Of a stretch of 64,000 bases of DNA, positions 47,108 to 58,821 are shown in pieces. The position numbers and the translations under genes are program-made. Under the pieces are notes generated by a model. It worked only from the letters and a program-made list of their open reading frames with translations. It did no database searches and was not told the DNA's origin. Every line of letters begins with the position of its first letter. The stretch's first letter is position 1. The DNA comes from Akebia trifoliata (Eukaryota > Streptophyta > Magnoliopsida > Ranunculales > Lardizabalaceae). The stretch spans positions 24,105,288 to 24,169,287 of the forward strand of contig CM030717.1 of NCBI GenBank assembly GCA_017979445.1, read 5' to 3'.

Positions 47108-48644
47108 TGAAAGCACCCTCAATCCGCAGGGTGTGCGGATCTGCTTTTGACTTTGAGGTTTGGGAGTCGCCACCTAGTTATTACGGTCTAGGAACTGAGT
47201 ATTGACCAAGATGGATAAAAGCAACTGATCTACAAAAGAAACTAAGTCCGGGGATCACGTAACGATGTTGGAAGGTGTTAAGCACCAACCTCGTCTGGCA
47301 AACGTCGGTCTTTACTAATTCCCAATAAGATTACATTGCTAAAAAAATCTAAAATAAATAAATAAAATAAATAGAGGAAAAATGTACGTAGATGTCTGTG
47401 ACAATTTGTTCCCTCAGATCTGGTAGAGAGATTCCTCGTATGAGATTCCTTGCTTCGTTTCCGTCACTGAATCCGCTTCTGATCTCCAAAATGAAGTATC
47501 TGCTTCTTAGATCTGAGTGTTTTCTAATTTTTTTTTATGGATTTCTGGGTGTTTTTGAAAGGTCTCTAGGTATTTTTTGATCAAAAGTTACGGTTTGGAT
47601 GATAGGTAAGGGGTTAGGACTTCAAAATCAGGGTTTTGGGAAGGTTAGGGAGGCTTTTTGACCTACTTTTTCTAGGATTTTCTTTTACCTACGAAATTAG
47701 GTTGTGGAGGCTCTCTATTTATAGAGCTTTTTGGGTAGAGTTAGTGTTTGATTAGGTTTATTTTAGGATTTTAATTAGGGTTTTGAATTAAGTCTTATGA
47801 GATTGACTTGATTCCTTTAGATTAGGGTTTTAATTAGAGTTTTAACTTAAGTCTTATGAGATTGACTTGGTTCGGTTTTTGACTTAAGTCTTATGAGTTT
47901 GATTTGGTTTCTTTAGATTAGGATTTTGACTTAAGTCTATGAAATTGACCTGATTTAGATTTTTAAATTAATTTTTATGATATTGACTTAGTTTAGATTT
48001 TTAAATTAATTTTATTAAGATTTTACTTTACGTTAATTAATATTTTATTTATTAATTTTGAAATTAAAAATTTTAAAAATTGAAAAATTATCGTTTTGGC
48101 CCCGAAGAGAACTTTTGCATTTCAAGTTGGTTTTTGATGTTCTGGGATGTTTTGGAATCGATTTTTCATAAGAAATTCAATGGGATTATTGGTTTGTGTT
48201 ATTTATGAAATTTTTTGACGTGAAATGATTGTCAACCCTTATGAGGGGCATTTTTATAATTTTGTTGAATTTGATGAAAATTGGCAAAATGGTTTATTTG
48301 ATTTTATTTTATTGTTTTATTTTTCGAATGGGTTTTCTAAGCGTAAAGGTGCTCTAAGGATGTTTTGATGTTAGGGGTATTTTGATAATTTGATCATTTT
48401 TTAGTGATTTTTATCGTAAAGCTTGTTTTTGTCTGTAAGATGATGATTTCTATGTTTTTGGGATTATATTTTCCTAACTTAGCATGATTTCTATAGTTTT
48501 GTTAGTTTGAGGTACCTCATCCGAATTTCAGAAACATATCTAATAATAAAATAGAGCATTGAAATAATCATCCATCATTGGGAATCGTTGCAATCGGGTT
48601 GACGAGTTGATTAATCAAGTGAATGCAAAAATGGGATGTCTACA
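47108..48644 (-). repeat. Family B LTR (left of array)
   Basis: On the + strand TGAAAGCACCCTCAATCCGC at the left and GGGATGTCTACA at the right; TATA box at 47713-47727 (complement). It is shorter than and clearly diverged from the LTRs at 50587 and 61357. To its right lies the polypurine side (GATGCCCTTCTTTGGCAGAG), so it is a 3' LTR. It interrupts A2. Confidence 0.9.
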
Positions 48645-48944
48645 GATGCCCTTCTTTGGCAGAGGGTTTAAGCAAACTAGATAACAAATCTATTTCGGTA
48701 GATAGTACGATATCTGAATGCCAAAGCTAGTGACAGTTCATTTTGCAGTCTGATTTAGCAATTCACCAGGATGTTTGGATCCTTGAGGGTAAAACTCTCC
48801 CCGAACTAAAAAGTTGTCAGGACCTTGAGTGTGAGCTCTCACTGATAGTATCAGATCCTTGAAAAAAAATTCTCCTTGACATGTGTGTGTACTCAAAATT
48901 TGAGATAAATCTCAAAGATGGTCTGAGCTAGATTTGAGCATAAA

Positions 48945-49605
48945 TTAAGTAAAATCTGAGCATTAAACTGAGCATAATTTCGAGAAAACCCTCAGTGGCA
49001 TCTGAACATAATTTCAAGAAAACCCTCGACGATATCAAATCATAACTGAGCATAATTCCGAGAAAACCCTTGGCGACATCTGAGCATAATTTCTAGAAAC
49101 CCTCGGTGGCATCTAAGCATAATTCTGATAAAACTCTTGACGGCATCTGAGCATAATTCCGAGAAAATCCTCGGCGGCATCTGAGTATAATTTGGAGAAA
49201 ACTCTCGGCAGCATCTGAGAATAATTTCTAGAAAAGCATCGGCGGCATCTGGGCATAATTCCGAAAAAATCCTAGGCGACATCTGAACATAATTTTGAGA
49301 AAATCCTAGGCGGTATCTGAGCATAATTTCAAGAAAACCCTCGGCGGTATCCGATTATAATTCCGAGAAAACCTTCGACAGCAAATGACTGAGTAAAACT
49401 AAGAAGGAATTGATAAATTTGGGAAAAAATGATTGAATCTGGGAATGAATAGATCTAGGAAAGAATGATTAAAAATAAATCTAGAAAAGAGGATTGAATT
49501 TGGGAATGAATAAATCTGGGAAAAAATGATTGAATCTAGGAAAGAATGATTGAATCTGGGAAATAATAGATCTGGGAAAGAATGATTGAATTTGAGAAAG
49601 AAAGA
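48945..49605 (-). repeat. B1 minisatellites: about 33-bp units, then about 30-bp units
   Basis: From about 48945 to 49390 roughly 13 units of TCTGAGCATAATTCCGAGAA followed by AACCCTCGGCGGCA lie head to tail, with about 10-20 percent divergence. From 49425 to 49605 a second series built on GATTGAATCTGGGAAAGAAT follows. Frames read through these repeats (for example 49040-49324) only because the unit is close to a multiple of three; they are not taken as genes. Confidence 0.88.
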
Positions 49606-49611
49606 ATGCCC

Positions 49612-50566
49612 TTTACTAAAAGTCTTAAACTTCTGGAACTCCATGGCTGAAGGTAATACATTCGTTAGAGTTTATGATTCTAGTTTGAACAATGTGAGGC
49701 ATGGAGAGAGACAGAGAGAGAGAAGGAAGAAGGGTGCGTTCCTTCTACGTGTTGTATTCTTCTTTCTCTTTTGAGAAAAAGATGGAAAATAGAAAGAAAA
49801 GCTTTCTGCTAACGGCACACCACTCAGCCAAAAAAAAAAACGTTAAGGATTTAACATGTAAAATTACATTTTTGCTAGGGGCACACCAACGCTTAACAAA
49901 ACTTTTAAAAACCAGTATTTTTCTTTTTTTCTTGCTGCCAATGGACAGCACATTACCAAAAAAAAATTTCTTACTAGTTTGTTAAGCTTCTTTTTTTTGT
50001 CAATGGACACCACACTAAATTTAAAAAAAAAAAAAACAAATATAAAAACGTTATCGAAGAATGCACCGCACCTTTAAACAAATTTTTTATTTTATTTTAT
50101 TTTTAAACAACGGTGCTTAAAAATAGAATCATAAAACAAAAAAGAAAAAAAATAAATAAATAAAAATTCAACATTAATCATCGTTCCCTCCTCAATTAAA
50201 CTCCATGATCTCTTTAATTATTTAGGGTCATTCTCAATAACCCTCGATTGAATCATAAGAACATTACGTGCCAAATAAAAACTTTCAAAATTGAATCAAT
50301 AGAGGATAACATAAAAAGAATAAAATATAAAAATAGGCTATCAATCATTTTCATGACCTTAACCACCCGATGTCATGCTTTATGTGGGGGTTATCCCAAA
50401 TGTCCCCTAAACAAATCATAGCAATTAATCCAAACAACACCGAGAGAATGCAATAGTACTAACAAATAATCGAATCAAGTAAACTAAAAATAAAAATAAA
50501 AATAAAAAACTAGGTCTACATGGCAATATTTCCAAACTTGAGATTTTTCAAGTCTGATCCTCAAAA
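49612..50566 (-). other. B1 5' leader shared with B2
   Basis: Nearly identical to 60386-61336: it includes the same small ATG frame (complement at 49640, MEFQKF), a GA microsatellite at 49700-49728, and homopolymer-rich sequence. Non-coding apart from that short frame. Confidence 0.85.
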
Positions 50567-50585
50567 GTCCCCAGTGGAGTCGCCA
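50567..50585 (-). other. Family B primer-binding site (B1)
   Basis: Complement TGGCGACTCCACTGGGGAC, one base inside the LTR edge at 50587. It is the type of primer site found next to the 5' LTR of Tat-lineage elements. It marks the LTR at 50587 as a 5' LTR on the minus strand. Confidence 0.8.
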
Positions 50586-50586
50586 C

Positions 50587-52309
50587 TGAAAGCGCCCTCG
50601 ATCCGCGGGGTGCGCGGATCCGCTTTTGACCCTTGAGGTTTGGGAGTCGCCACCTAGTTATTACGGTCTAGGAACCGATTAATGACTCTAAATAGATAAA
50701 GAACTAATCTAAAACAGAAAAAACTAAATTTGGGGATCATGTTACGGGGTTGGAAGATGTTAGGCACCAACCCCGCCCGACCAAAGCTGGTTTCTACTAA
50801 CTTCCCAAATAAGTTACATTGCTAAAAAACCTAGATAATTAAAAAAAGTAAGAAATTATACCTTTCCGATAGCAAAGACCTTGTTCCCTCAGATCTGACA
50901 AAAACTACTCCTTGTACCGTATTCTTTGCTTCGTTCTGTCTCCGGATTTGATTTCTGATCTCCGAGGCAAGGTATCTCCTTTTTTTATCTGGATGCTTCA
51001 AGTTTGTTATGAATTTTGGGGTGTTTTGGAAGGGTTTTTAGGTATTTTTTAGGCTAAAATCGAAGGAGAGATGTTAGGTAAGATGTTGGGACTCCAAAAC
51101 TAGGGTTTATGGGAGGCTAGGGGGGTTTTTAGACCTACTTCTCTTAGGGTTTTTAATTTTATACGAAAATAGGGTGTGAGGACCCCTATTTATAGATTTT
51201 TTTTAGGGTTGATTTAGATAGAATTAGTGTTTAATTAGAATTCTTTTAGTTAGAGTTGTATTTTAGTTAGAATTATTTTAGGTAGAATTGTATTTTAATT
51301 AGAGTTGTTTTAGGTAGAGTTATATTTTAGATATAATTTTATTAAATAGAGTTATTATTTAATTAGAACTCTATTAGGGTTTTGACTTTTGATCTTATTT
51401 GATTGACTTTAATATCTTGACCTTAGTCTTACTTGATTGACATTTAATATCTTGACTTTAGTCTTAGTTAATTGACTTTAATTTTGACTTTAGTCTTACT
51501 TGATTGACTTTAATGCCTTGACTTTAGTCTTGCTTGGTTGACTTTAATTTTTTGGAGAACCCCCCTCTATTATATCTTTAATTCTTTGGACCCCCAAATG
51601 GAGGGGTCCTTGAATAAATATGTTGTGAACCCTCAACAATTTTGCCTGAGAGCTTGATTGATTGATTTTTTTAGTTTACATTTTTAAATTAATTTCATTA
51701 ATGTTTCAATTTAATTATTTAATGTTTTATTTATTAATTTTGAAAATTTTAATTATAAAAATTATGAAATTATCGTTTTACCCCCAGAGAGGACTTTTCG
51801 CGTTTTAAGTTGGTTTTTTATGTTCCAGGATGTTTTAGAATCGATTTTTCGTAAGGAATTCAATGGAAATATTGTTTTGTGTCATTTATGAAAATTTTTG
51901 TGTGGAATGGTCGTGAACTTTATAAGGGGCATTTTTATAATTTTGTCGAATTCTATGAAAATTGGCGAAATGATTTGTTTGGTTTTGATTTGTTGTTTTA
52001 TGTGTTTAAATAGGTTTTTCTAAGTATAATGTAGGCTCTAGAGATGTTTTAAGGTTAGGGGTATTTTGGAAATTTGGTCATTTTTAGTGATTTTTATCAT
52101 GAAGCTTCTTTTTGGTTTGCAAGATGATGATTTCTATGTTTTTGGAGTCGTATTTTCCTAGTGTAGCGTGGTTTCTAAGGTTTTGTCAGTTCGAGATACC
52201 TCATCCGGATTTCTGAAACATATCTGGTAACAGTATAAAACATTGGAATAATCATCCATCATTGGGAACCGTTGCGATCGGGTTGACGAGTTGATTAATC
52301 AGGCGGATG
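50587..52309 (-). repeat. Family B LTR shared by B1 and B2, terminus deleted
   Basis: + strand TGAAAGCGCCCTCGATCCGC at the left, TATA box complement at 51185-51195. Very similar to 61357-63064. Left of it is a primer site and right of it is the 3' region (CCCCTCTTTGGCAGAGG), so it serves as 5' LTR for B1 and 3' LTR for B2. Its right end stops at GGCGGATG; the final CAAAAATGGGGTGTCTACA is missing (see findings). Confidence 0.9.
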
Positions 52310-52699
52310 CCCCTCTTTGGCAGAGGGTTGAAGCAAACTAGATAGCAAATCTATTTTGGTAGATATGCGATATCCGAATGCCAAAGCTAGTGACAGTTCA
52401 TTTTATAGCCTGATTTAGCAATTCGTTAGGGTGTTCGAATCCTTGAGGGTAAAGCTCTCCCCAAACTAAAAAATTGTCAAGTCCTTGAGCTAGAGCTCTC
52501 ACTGACAGTGTCAGATCCTTGAATTTTAGAAAATTCTCCTTAATTGATGTAACAACTGTGCAAGTGTGTGACTTAAAATCTGTGATAAATTTCAAAAAGT
52601 CTAAGTTGGAACTGAGTAAAATCTGAGCATAAAATGAATATAAATTGAGCATAAACTGAGCAAACTGAGCATAAACCGATCATAATTCGAGAAAACCCT

Positions 52700-53215
52700 C
52701 GGTAGTAACTGAGCAAAATCCAAGATGATCCTTGGCGGCAACTGAGCAAAATCCAAGATAACCCTTGGCGGCAACTGAGCAAAATCCATGATAGCCCTTG
52801 GCGGCATCTGAGCAAAATCCAAGATAACCCTTGGCGGCAACTGAGCAAAATCCAAGATAACCCTTGGCGGTAACTGAGCAAAATCCAAGATAACCCTTGG
52901 CAGCATCTGAGCAAAATCCAAGATAACCCTTGGAGGCATCTGAGCAAAATCCAAGATAACCCTTAGTGACAACTAAGCAAAATCCAAGATAACCCTTGGC
53001 GACATCTGAGCAAAATCCAAGATAACCCTTGGTGGCATCTGAGCAAAATCCAAGATAACCCTTGGCGGCAACTGAGTAAAATCCAAGATAATCCTTGGCG
53101 GCATCTGAGCAAAATCTAAGATAACCCTTGGCGGCAACTGAGCAAAATCCAAGATAACCCTTTGCGGCATCAGAGCAAAATCCAAGATAACCCTTGGCGG
53201 TAAATGAGCAAAACT
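52700..53215 (-). repeat. B2 minisatellite, about 16 units of 33 bp
   Basis: Head-to-tail units of CTGAGCAAAATCCAAGATAA followed by CCCTTGGCGGCAA, alternating between GGCGGCAACTGAG and GGCGGCATCTGAG types. The corresponding B1 array has ATAATTCCGAGAAAACCCTCGG in place of AAAATCCAAGATAACCCTTGG; the first unit here (52676-52700) is of the B1 kind. Overlapping frames of over 100 codons are repeat artefacts. Confidence 0.92.
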
Positions 53216-54745
53216 GGCAGAGGAATGAAGGAATTTTTGGGAAAGAATGAATGAATTTGGAGAATGCTGATTAGAATGAATCGGAGAATGAATAGATTTG
53301 AAAGATAATGAATCTGGAAGAGAAAAGATCGAATCCAAGAATGATTGGATCTGGAAAAGAATCTGAGAACAAAAGAATGCCATATCTCCTACTCTAGGTA
53401 AATGAATTATTAGTCAATCTCTGGGCACAGTCAAATGTGAAATCTGAAGTGCTTTTGTTTGAACCTCAAGGTTTTATTCAAAAAGTTTCATGAATTTAAA
53501 ACCTGAATTTTTATTTCTTTTGAACCTCAAAGATTTTTCGAAAAACTATTATCAAGAGGGTAACCTTAAGTTTGGGGTTCTCATTATCTTTTAGGATTAA
53601 CATTGCTCAAAAACAAAATGCCCCCAATTTGACAATGAACGTGGCATTGAAGATAATTGAACACATCATGCAAAAAATAAAAAAAATACCCCTAGTATAA
53701 AGGTTTGAAATATTTGATTACCACAAGCGCAATAAAGATCCAACTTTTAATTTTGATTAATTTTATTGAAGATTTTGAGTCAGGATCAAGAGAAGAAAAT
53801 ATCTCCTTTTGAGACTCATCGTAGAATTCACCCTTCTCTCCATTAGTTCACTTTGGGAAGTAAAAATTTTCAGATCGATCATAGACAAGATGCTTGTGGC
53901 TTCTGAGTCTATGCCTGGTTTAAGCTAAGTATTGAACTTGATTATTCGGACTTCTGATGTTTCGGCTCGGACCGCTCTCAGCTTGGGATTTTCTTCTGTT
54001 TTTCTTTATTGCTCCAACTTTTGCTTAGATCGTCTTTTCAGGTTTTCAATCTATCGAGCTTGCTTTAGCTTTTACCTAGATCGTCTTTTCAGGTTTTCGA
54101 TCTAGCAAGCTTTTTCTTTTTTTTTTTTTGGCTCTAATTGTTGCCAAAGTTGTCCTTTCAGATTTTCAACCTTGCGAGCTTGCCTTAATTTTTGCCTAAG
54201 TAGCCTTTTTCGGGTTTTCAACTTAGCAAGCTTCATCATTTTTTTTATCTTTTTCTTCTCCTCTGTACTTCTAGAGTTACTGTCTGATCATGCTTTGCTT
54301 TCTTCCTTTACTTTTCGCACGGTACTTAGGAGGACTTTTATAAGTAAGCTTAGGACTGGGTATAAAAAGAAAGGAATTTTGAGACTCAAAAACCCAAATG
54401 CCCCTTGTGTGGCATTTCATTTTAGATTTTTTCTTGAATTTTCTTCTTCATTTTAGATGATATTTCTTTTTCTTTTAAAATTTTTTTAGATTCTTTCTTT
54501 TTCGGGGAATCTATTTTTTTATTTTGATGTGGTCGGGCCTAAAGTAACTTCTCAGGTTGCCTACGTACCCCAGATTTTTGAGATCAGACCAAAATGTAGT
54601 TTGAATTTCCTTCCCCTAGGTTAGGTGATCGGACTGAGAAAGAAAAAGGCATAATTTTTTTTTTTTGAAAAGGCTGCAAAGGAGTTGAGAAAGGATATAT
54701 TGAACTGGGTAACTGGATAATATGAGGATTGATTCGGTCAAAGAT
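53216..54745 (-). other. B2 3' untranslated region with 57-62-bp repeats
   Basis: No gene. The 54005-54235 part has four units like TTTTGCCTAGATCGTCTTTT followed by CAGGTTTTCGATCTAGCGAGCTT. The same repeats recur at 63615-63945. GGTTGCCTACGTACCCCAGA at about 54559 (complement GGGGTACGTAGGCAACC) is a landmark found just after pol in Tat-type elements. Confidence 0.68.
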
Positions 54746-54751
54746 GGCCCC

Positions 54752-55460
54752 CTAAATGTAGTACCGTTTGATTTTGTCAAGGTTGGTTGGTTCTGGTAAT
54801 TCGATTTCATCATGATCTTGAAGCCTGACAGCTTTTCCTGGTAATATTTCCTTAACGATTAACGGACCCCCCCAATTTGGTTTGAACTTCCCTCTAGGGT
54901 CAAAAATAGGTGTCCGATTTTCTTTGAGTATGAAATCCCCTACTTGTAAGTGACGGGCGTTGATTTTTTTGTCAAACGCACGGGCGATTCTTCTTTGATA
55001 AGCTTGCCAGTGGCACAAAACTCTTAGTCACTTTTCTCCGATCAAGTTTAATTCTTCATACTGTTGACGAACCCAATCTTCTTCTAGTAATTAACTTTTC
55101 TTGAAGGCCTTGAGATACGTGATTTCCATTTCAACTGATAAGATTGCTTCCATATCATATACTAGAAAGTAGGGAATAACTCCAGTGGAAGACTGTATTG
55201 AAGTATGATGTGTCCCTAGTGTGAATGGTAACTTCTCTAACTAATCCTGGTGTGATTAACACATTTTCTTGATGATTGTTTTGAGATATTTTATTGGCTG
55301 CTTCAACATTTTCATTAATCTGAGGACGACAGAGAGATAATGTGATGTCGAATCTCGAACTTTGAACACAGAGTGATAACCTAAGCTTTGATGTACGACC
55401 CATTATCAGAGATCAATACCGCTTCAACTGTTTCATAATCTGATAATGGTAATTTATTCT
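54752..55460 (-). pseudogene. B2 integrase C-terminal remnant
   Basis: Minus frame 54752-55018 encodes CHWQAYQRRIARAFDKKINA, LQVGDFILKE, GKFKPNWGGPLIVKEILPGK and a C-terminal NLDKIKRYYI, closely parallel to the A2 integrase C-terminus, so the element is of the Tat lineage. 55155-55460 in other frames holds the preceding core piece (SLGTHHTSIQ-type, ENVEAANK). Stops and shifts; the catalytic core before this is absent. Confidence 0.83.
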
Positions 55461-55770
55461 AGGAGCTCTACCATGTTGAGAAGTCTAGCACTGATACATT
55501 TTGTAAGATCTTCTTTGATATCATTTTATCAATTCAATATCTAATCCGTTTCAGAAAACACCCAAGCTTGTACCTAACATATCCTCATAGGCCCACGTGA
55601 ACAAGTCTTTGAAATTTCTGAGAAAATTCATTATCCCCTTATGTTCCTCTAGGGATAGGATGATTTCTATTTAAATCTCTTTAGGAATTTATTTCTGTTC
55701 TGAGGTCAATGACCTTTGCTTTCTTGAGCCCGACCTTTATCTTCTTGTTCAGAGAAAAATATATCCTTGA
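55461..55770 (-). pseudogene. B2 scrap of pre-RT linker
   Basis: The minus strand encodes FKDLFTWAYEDMLG around 55570-55615, the segment that precedes RT in Tat polyproteins (compare KFLHQYQNVFAWSYQ in A2). It abuts the integrase remnant, so RT and both RNase H domains have been deleted between them. An acidic stretch lies further upstream. Confidence 0.55.
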
Positions 55771-56785
55771 AGCTAGATTATTAGTTAATTCGTTAATGCG
55801 CTCGAGGTATTCAAAAATTTTCTTTATCCAATCAAATTCAGAAGGGGCGATAGACACCTCTATAGACTTGACAAATTAACTTGACTCAGTAGAGAAAGAG
55901 TAGACTCGATCTAAAAAAAATATGACATTGAAAAATTGGGCTCGAGCTAACTCAAATAACTCATGAAAACTCAATACAACTACCCACAACGGGCTTAATT
56001 ACTGAGGACTGAGACATTGCTTACAACCAACAGGATTGAGGCACGGTGATCTTCAGAGAACAACTGGGCGATATTGAGAAATTTTGAAGTTATTTCTAAC
56101 TGTTGACTTGATACTGACGTTTGTTCTAACTGATCGGGCTTACAACCCTAGCTAGACGATGGACAATTGAGCTTAAGTATAATAATAACATTTACACCTC
56201 ATTGAAGGTGAATTTAACCAGTTTCAGTGTTACCCCCTTGATAACATTTTAATGAATCCTGAGATTTTATTGAATTCTGTGCACCAATCCATTAAAAAAT
56301 TCATTCATTCAATGATTATTCAGAAGGAAAATAATTTTATTGCACTCTTGAAAAATATTGAAAAATTTTATTTTTATTGAATAATAATTTTCATAAATCT
56401 GATTTCAATAATTTTTCATGCAAAAATAGATCTTTTGTAAATCATTTTTTTTTTTGAAAAATATTTTTCTTCCTCTTCTTTTTTTGGAAAACATTTTCTT
56501 TTAGAATTTTTTTTTGAGAAAGCATTTCCTTTTGGAAAATCTTTCACTTCTAGAAAACATTTTTCCTGAAAAATACTTTTTCTGGAAAATACTTTCATTT
56601 TGTAAACCATTTTTCTTCTTTGAACATGTGTTGGAATCCGAATTTAGAACAGAATTTAATTTCCATTTGGATTTAAATGGCTCGGCCCATCATGATTGTT
56701 GGATCGAAATGGACTGTGTCATTATTGTAAAATGATGGATTCTTTATTGGGTCGGTGCACCCATTTTAATTTCTAAAAAAAAAAT
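55771..56785 (-). other. B2 AT-rich spacer, low complexity
   Basis: No gene. At 56420-56640 a degenerate repeat of GGAAAATATTTTC-like units (T- and A-rich) would code only for Phe/Lys-rich runs on either strand. Possibly remains of the same kind of linker as 44418-44575 of A2. Confidence 0.45.
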
Positions 56786-56929
56786 TTTGATTCTTGAGGA
56801 CAACCATACACTCTGATCTCATCATTCACATCATTCACATACACTCATCAATCAAAAGGTTCCATTCAATAAACAACCCGGGAACACCCACGATAAGTTC
56901 GAGTCGTGACCTACAGGGAAGGTTTCTAG

Positions 56930-57600
56930 ACTCTAAGCTTACTACGTGCAATGCATTTTATCTGGCCACTGTTGCCCAAGCACACCTATATACCTCTCGA
57001 TACGCGGTGACTTGGTTTGATATACCGTATAGGTGATAATCTAAAACCTCAACTCACTTCTCTGAAGCCAAAAATAGCCAGTTTGATCCCCAGTTGAGAG
57101 GTGGCGCACGATGCTGAGCAAGGGCCCACTTAAATACCTCTCGTCTAGAATAGACGTAGTCTATCCCCCTCGTACAGTAGGGTACAACAGGGCAGGATCT
57201 CGCTTAGGCACTGATTTTGACCAAGAAGTGCAATTGATGTACTTGGATTATCTTTGATATACCTACGGATACGAGTCAAGAATTGTAGCTTTCATAAATG
57301 GTTTGGCATCCCACGAGGGGACCGACCACGTATTAGTACTACATTGGCAATCGGGACATGTGACTGTGTGGCTCACAATAGGTCAAAGGTTCAGGTCGCT
57401 CCAGCCTGGGTGCATCAATATACCTCTCAGAATCACCTGATCAGATGGTATTGATGTCCCAGTTTGATATACCCTAAGGTACGTGACTGGAGTTATGGTT
57501 TTCATGAATAACGTCGCATCTCCGAAGAGACCGGGCCACGCACTAGTGCCACGTTGGCTATATGGGACATGTAAATGTGCAAAACAGTAAACGTGCATGT
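56930..57600. repeat. Tandem repeat of about 210-237 bp, two good copies and one degenerate
   Basis: TTTGATATACC recurs at about 57016, 57253 and 57463. The last two copies share about 75 percent over 110 bp after this point (CATAAATGG or CATGAATAA, GCATC...GAGACCG..CCACG, TAGT.C.ACATTGGC, GGGACATGT), and TATACCTCTC precedes each. The origin is not recognised. GC content is higher than in the surroundings. Confidence 0.78.
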
Positions 57601-58821
57601 GGTGTGTGAAAAGCGGGGTGGGGTGTGCCCGGGGCCTTTTTCAAACACATGGGTCGATGGGCCAGATCAATCCAATCAAACCATCAACATATTGATATCG
57701 AATAAGTATTGATCAAAAATACAGAAATATCCAAAATATCCCATTTGAAATCAAAGCATGTATATATCCATTAAGATCATGGTATTTTAGATAATCAATC
57801 AATGAACATAACACAGAATAATCGATCAGATCCAATATTGAAACATGCATAAAAAAAATTCTTTTTTTTTTTTTTGGAATTTTAAGAATTTTCTGCATTT
57901 TTGAATTTAGGACTCAACAAATTTCTCAATGGGACCTTAGGTTATTAACCCATTAAGATTTCAAAATTACTAAGGGTAATTAGGCCACGTGGTTCGTCAT
58001 GTCCAATCCAATGTCATAACCTTATAGATTTTGAAGGAAAACTTTGGATCCTAAAATTCATATTAATTTTTTTTTAACTTTGATCCAAGGTTTTTAAAAA
58101 TGAGCGATTACGAAATCCCAAATCTATAATAAAGATTGAAAATTTTCTTTTGAAAGTTCTTTAAATCTCGGCTTCCACAAGCCTATGACATTAGATGGTG
58201 ATTTTGAGTGGCACACGATGAACTCACCTTCCCTTAGTAAGTAGGAAAACTTACTAGGTTAGTGAGGTTGGCTTAGCTTGAGGGCCATCCACATTTGAAG
58301 TCACACAACTTTTCTTGGTAATGGAGGAAAGTGGTTTTGTCATTTATCCAAATTTGGAGCGAGACCCACATTGAATAAGAAATAATGTAAAGACTTGAGC
58401 TACCGAGAAACATAACCCCTTTTTAAAAAAAAAAAAAACAAGATGCAAGTCAAAATTGTGGGTCTCTTCCAAAGTTTGTTTGATAAAACAATCCTTAAAA
58501 TCTTTTTCTATTCAAATTACAGTACAAATCCAACTCAAAACAATCCACCAAAACAGTAAAACAACATTAAAACCGTGGCCAAGCATTCCTTCTACTCCCT
58601 ACATACCCATCCCAGCATGCAATTTTGATAAGAAAATATAAATCCCTGCACTCTAGGAAACCAATTCAAAGGGCCCCTTGAGGGGACAGCTTACGTATCT
58701 CGACATTTCCTTGTTTTGTACAAGCACTAAGCAAAGCCCCTACATATAAATACTGTTAATACCACTAACTCCAAGGGGTATCTTAGTCACTCACTTCCAT
58801 GCTTTCTCCAACTCACTTCCC
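57601..58821. other. Unassigned sequence
   Basis: No recognisable gene or repeat family. The short frames at 57713-57898 and 58456-58641 have no known domain. It may include more captured host sequence (intron or untranslated region) or old leader. Confidence 0.35.

Larger units (their letters stand above)
47108..52309 (-). mobile_element. Family B short copy (B1), non-autonomous deletion derivative
   Basis: LTR at 47108-48644, internal region 48645-50586, and a second LTR at 50587-52309 that is shared with B2. The internal region has the 3' region with minisatellite next to the left LTR and a 5' leader plus primer site next to the right LTR, but no gag or pol. The junction at about 49610 joins sequences equivalent to 53381 and 60386 of B2, so about 7 kb is missing. 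The two LTRs differ noticeably in length and sequence, so B1 is not a simple single insertion. Confidence 0.75.

Noticed and set aside
49040..49324. 94-codon minus-strand frame with repeated residues
   Set aside because: Same artefact in the B1 minisatellite.
48945..53215. CRISPR-like regular repeats
   Set aside because: Repeats are directly adjacent without unique spacers and lie in a plant retrotransposon.
52573..53383. Overlapping minus-strand frames of 124-136 codons with repeated VILDFAQ/LSWILL peptides
   Set aside because: They are read-throughs of the 33-bp minisatellite in several frames at once; no start context or domain supports a protein.
56416..56735. Lys/Phe-rich frames on both strands
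   Set aside because: Low-complexity A/T runs, no protein signal.
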